This document shows, piece by piece, positions 61,344 to 64,000 of a stretch of DNA of 64,000 nucleotides (within the stretch, counting starts at the first letter, position 1; every line of letters begins with the position of its first letter). This DNA comes from Herbaspirillum sp. (GTDB taxonomy: Bacteria > Pseudomonadota > Gammaproteobacteria > Burkholderiales > Burkholderiaceae_D). Made by a program: the position numbers and the translations under genes. The notes under the pieces are model-generated. The model was not told the DNA's origin. It did not search any database and worked only from the letters and a program-made list of their open reading frames with translations. The DNA lies in assembly GCA_028291765.1 (NCBI GenBank), contig JAQGNR010000075.1:1-64000 (forward strand), read 5' to 3'.

Positions 61344-62423
61344 TCACACCATTTTCTGAAAGAATTCAATATGTGCTTCGCTGCGGGCGCGTAGATCGCC
61401 CTGCCGCAAATACGTCGCATACCAATCGGCAGTCAATTCCAGAGCTGTATAGAGCTCCATTTTCGGTATCCAATCCAGCCGCTGCCGGGCCTTTGATATA
61501 TCCAGCCGCAGCATCGCCGCTTCATGCAGCTGGGGCGGCGATCTTTCCAGATTAATTTCAACCGTGCCGACGTCGTACTTCTGCAGAAAATGGTTCAGCG
61601 TGGCGCAAATTTGCGCCACGGTTTGTGTATCGGTTTCGGTTGGGCCGAAGTTCCAGCCTTCGGCATAATCCTGTCCGAATTCGTACAAATTTTGCGCGAT
61701 GTTCATATAGCCGTGCAAGGGTTCGAGCACGAATTGCCAAGGACGCACGGCGTTCGGATTGCGTATCGTGACGGGCTCGTCGTCGATCAGGGCGCGGATA
61801 ATGTCCGGCACCAGCCGGTTGGACGCAAAGTCGCCGCCGCCAACCACATTGCCGGCGCGCACGCTGGCCACGGCAGTCTGGTTGTCGCCGCTGCCGTTGA
61901 AAAATGAACGCTGATAGGAGGCGGTTACCAGTTCGGCAGCGCCTTTGCTGGCGCTGTACGGATCATGTCCGCCCATGGGGTTGTCTTCGCGATAGCCCCA
62001 CAGCCATCCCCGGTTTTCATAGCATTTGTCGCTGGTCACCACGGTCACCGAGCGTATATCCGGCACCGCGCGAACAGCTTCCAGCAGGTTCACGGTGCCC
62101 ATTACATTGGTGGAGAAAGTATCGGCCGGATTCGCATAGGATTGGCGCACCAGCGGTTGTGCAGCCATGTGGAAAACGATTTCCGGCCGCGCCTTCATCA
62201 TCGCTTCGGTCAGGGCTTTCTGGTCGCGTATATCGCCGATGGTGGTATGAATGGCGCTTTTCAAATGCGCCAGTTCGAACATATTCGGCTGGGTCGGCGG
62301 CGCCAGCGAATAGCCGTGCAGCTCAGCACCCATGCGGCTCAGGCATAGCGTCAGCCAGCTGCCTTTGAAGCCGGTATGCCCTGTAATAAAGACTTTTTTA
62401 CCGCGCCAGAACTGATTGCTCAT
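61344..62423 (-). CDS. rfbG: CDP-glucose 4,6-dehydratase
   Basis: 359-residue extended SDR converting CDP-glucose to CDP-4-keto-6-deoxyglucose. The N-terminus is KKVFITGHTGFKGSWLTLCL (glycine-rich NAD site), followed by AAQPLVRQSYANPADTFSTNVMGTVNLLE, the catalytic region DKCYENRGWLWGYREDNPMGGHDPYSASKGAAELV (YxxxK as YSASK) and RAGNVVGGGDFASNRLVPD. All match RfbG. An in-frame GTG lies 6 bp upstream of the chosen ATG. It forms an operon with the RfbD-like reductase and acts on the product of RfbF encoded on the other strand. Confidence 0.96.
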   Translation of the reverse strand: MSNQFWRGKKVFITGHTGFKGSWLTLCLSRMGAELHGYSLAPPTQPNMFELAHLKSAIHTTIGDIRDQKALTEAMMKARPEIVFHMAAQPLVRQSYANPADTFSTNVMGTVNLLEAVRAVPDIRSVTVVTSDKCYENRGWLWGYREDNPMGGHDPYSASKGAAELVTASYQRSFFNGSGDNQTAVASVRAGNVVGGGDFASNRLVPDIIRALIDDEPVTIRNPNAVRPWQFVLEPLHGYMNIAQNLYEFGQDYAEGWNFGPTETDTQTVAQICATLNHFLQKYDVGTVEINLERSPPQLHEAAMLRLDISKARQRLDWIPKMELYTALELTADWYATYLRQGDLRARSEAHIEFFQKMV

Positions 62424-62704
62424 GAGCACGCTTTCGGTGCGGCGGCGCGGCGATAGTCGGATAGGAGGCTGAATGCCGCTGTGTCGGCAGGCCCTGGTGC
62501 GATTGAGCGATTCACGACTAACATATTTTAATTTTTGTGGGTCATCCGAGCGGGTGGATGACTGACTGTTAATAAATTGATAGTCAAATTAAAACATGGG
62601 GCCAATCATATTGAAGCGCGAATCAAGAGGGTTTTTATCATCCATTCCGCGCATTATCGACGAAATTCATTCGGCGGCGGCCTGGATGCGCCTCCACTGT
62701 TGAA
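62424..62704. other. Intergenic region, no gene seen
   Basis: 281 bp between rfbG and ttcA. A hairpin GTCATCC-8-GGATGAC at 62541-62562 has no T run. The rfbG promoter should lie here. Confidence 0.3.
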
Positions 62705-63688
62705 TCATCCGTCATAGTCCGGCAGGGGATGCAAGGTGATCGTGCCCGGCGTTGCGGCCGTGGTCGCGCAGGGTTCGTCGTCGAACGCAATATCGCCGTT
62801 CGGATCGGGCTGTCCGCTGGCTTTCAGCCCGGCAAAGTCGAATAGATTGCGATCCATCAGGTGCGAGGGCGCGACAGTGGATAAGGATGCAAAGATGTTG
62901 TCGACGCGGCCTGTATGCGTTTTCTCCCACTCGCGCAGCATGTTTTTGATTTGTTTGCGTTGCAGATTTTCCTGGCTGCCGCACAGGTCGCAAGGGATGA
63001 TCGGGAATTGTTTGACTTCGGCGTAGCGGATCAGATCGGCTTCTTTGACGTAGGATAACGGCCGGATCACGATTTGCTTGCCATCGTCGGATTGCAGTTT
63101 CGGCGGCATGCTTTTGAGCTTGCCGCCAAAAAACATATTCAGGAAAAAAGTTTCCATGATGTCGTCGCGATGATGGCCCAGCGCTATTTTTGTTGCGCCC
63201 AGCTCGCCGGCGACACGATACAAAATGCCGCGCCGCAGCCGCGAGCAGAGTGCGCAGGTGGTTTTGCCTTCTTCCACTACCCGTTTGACGATGCTGTAGG
63301 TGTCCTGGTTTTCAATGTGATAGGCGACGCCGAGTTTGTCCAGATACGCCGGCAGGATGTGGGCCGGGAAATTGGGTTGCTTCTGGTCCAGATTGACGGC
63401 CACGATGTCGAAATCGATCGGGGCCCGTTCGCGCAGTGTCAGCAGGATGTCGAGCAGGGCGTAGCTGTCTTTGCCGCCGGACAGGCAGACCATTACCTTG
63501 TCGCCATTTTCGATCATGTTGTAATCGCCGATGGCTTGGCCGACCAGCCGGCACAGGCGTTTGTGCAGCTTGTTGTTTTCGTGTGCGATCTTTTCCATCT
63601 GCTTGTGGCTGTGGCTATGGATATGGCTATGCGCGGCAGAGGCGGCGGCAGCCGACGTTGCGTCGTTTTCGATCAGAGCGCTCGACAT
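62705..63688 (-). CDS. ttcA: tRNA 2-thiocytidine(32) synthetase
   Basis: 327-residue PP-loop ATPase that thiolates cytidine 32 of certain tRNAs using a [4Fe-4S] cluster. The PP-loop is [16 protein letters not shown], the cluster cysteines are in [14 protein letters not shown], and [19 protein letters not shown] is also typical. The N-terminus has an Ala/His/Ser-rich extension ([11 protein letters not shown]) of about 35 residues, common in Burkholderiales. It starts right after the folB stop, so the two are in one operon. Confidence 0.96.
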   Translation of the reverse strand: MSSALIENDATSAAAASAAHSHIHSHSHKQMEKIAHENNKLHKRLCRLVGQAIGDYNMIENGDKVMVCLSGGKDSYALLDILLTLRERAPIDFDIVAVNLDQKQPNFPAHILPAYLDKLGVAYHIENQDTYSIVKRVVEEGKTTCALCSRLRRGILYRVAGELGATKIALGHHRDDIMETFFLNMFFGGKLKSMPPKLQSDDGKQIVIRPLSYVKEADLIRYAEVKQFPIIPCDLCGSQENLQRKQIKNMLREWEKTHTGRVDNIFASLSTVAPSHLMDRNLFDFAGLKASGQPDPNGDIAFDDEPCATTAATPGTITLHPLPDYDG

Positions 63689-64000
63689 TTACATCCCCTC
63701 TTTTACACGGAATACTTCGACGCCGACCGAGGCGCAATCGGGATAGACGTCGGGCTTTTCAGTGGAAACCCGTACTGCGCGTACTTTCGGATGCGCCAGC
63801 ATCGCCTTGACGACATCGTCGCATAAGGTTTCCTGCAAATGAATATGGCCTTGCGCCATGCGCTTGGCAATCGTGCTGCGGATGAAATCGTAATCCACCA
63901 CTTCATCGAGCGAATCTTCTTTCGGCGTCGATAAGACCAGTGGGATAAATAGATCGACATTGATCAGAATGCGTTGCTCGCCTTTCTTTTCGAATTCGTG
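63689..64000 (-). CDS. folB: Dihydroneopterin aldolase, N-terminus outside the window
   Basis: The last 103 residues of FolB, the folate-pathway enzyme that cleaves 7,8-dihydroneopterin to 6-hydroxymethyl-dihydropterin and glycolaldehyde. HEFEKKGEQRILINVDLFIP begins at the window edge, then DEVVDYDFIRSTI, HLQETLCDDV (pterin-binding Glu) and VRVSTEKPDVYPDCASVGVEVFR. The frame is open to base 64000. The adjacent ttcA has 0 bp spacing. Confidence 0.92.
   Translation of the reverse strand, partial: HEFEKKGEQRILINVDLFIPLVLSTPKEDSLDEVVDYDFIRSTIAKRMAQGHIHLQETLCDDVVKAMLAHPKVRAVRVSTEKPDVYPDCASVGVEVFRVKEGM

Noticed and set aside
62541-62562. Hairpin upstream of rfbG as a terminator
   Set aside because: Short 7-bp stem, 8-nt loop and no T run; it could be chance.
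1-64000. CRISPR arrays, rRNA and tRNA genes
   Set aside because: No evenly spaced direct repeats with unique spacers, no rRNA-like stretches and no cloverleaf with a CCA end were recognised by eye in either strand. A tRNAscan or Infernal run would be needed to exclude small RNAs.

Overview
This 64 kb window reads as the chromosome of a betaproteobacterium of the order Burkholderiales, most like the Oxalobacteraceae (Herminiimonas, Collimonas or Herbaspirillum type). The inference rests on gene content: an FAD/Fe-S GMC dehydrogenase with a cytochrome c partner, a BDSF-type RpfF/RpfR pair, glmU-glmS, ttcA-folB, many LysR regulators and a DWETF-tailed chemoreceptor. No rRNA, tRNA or CRISPR array was seen. 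Both window edges cut a gene: an alpha/beta hydrolase on the left and folB on the right.

Layout. 0-10.6 kb: a secreted hydrolase, a PAP2 phosphatase, a three-subunit membrane sugar or gluconate dehydrogenase, a chemoreceptor, a hydantoinase/oxoprolinase-like gene paired with an HDAC-fold deacetylase, and an orphan ModA-like binding protein. 10.7-12.7 kb: a visibly AT-richer islet holding a possible circularly permuted NlpC/P60 (papain-fold) protein facing a lipoprotein built of two SH3-like repeats. 12.7-17.4 kb: a LeuC/LeuD paralogue pair with a 2-hydroxycarboxylate transporter and a divergent LysR gene. 17.4-21.5 kb: a peptide-type binding protein, a diguanylate cyclase and a methyltransferase. 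21.5-31.4 kb: a catabolic block with an IclR regulator, a complete TauABC/SsuABC-type importer, a protein made of three fused Rid (YjgF) domains, and an amidohydrolase-MFS-SDR operon facing a LysR gene. 31.5-37.5 kb: HipBA toxin-antitoxin, a TMEM175 channel, a DUF1275 protein, a papain-like protease, a relic of a haloacetate-dehalogenase-like gene and a nitronate monooxygenase.

38.2-46.4 kb is the most distinctive stretch. A convergent rpfF/rpfR pair (cis-2-unsaturated fatty acid signal synthase and its PAS-GGDEF-EAL receptor) shares it with a hydrolase-rhodanese fusion, a secreted NTF2-like protein and a LysR gene. It is bracketed by oppositely oriented copies of a transposon-end-like motif (core TAAAGTCGAAAA). 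It also holds an IS21 istA remnant and a pair of IS3-like ends with nothing between them.

46.4-64 kb: glmU-glmS (UDP-GlcNAc supply), then a polysaccharide or glycosylation cluster with five glycosyltransferases. It also carries a CDP-glucose-derived deoxysugar pathway (RfbF, RfbG, an RmlC-like epimerase, a sugar C-methyltransferase and an RfbD-like reductase) and two paralogous proteins of unknown function. The window closes with ttcA and folB. No Wzx/Wzy or ABC exporter lies in the window, so the glycan's destination cannot be read here.
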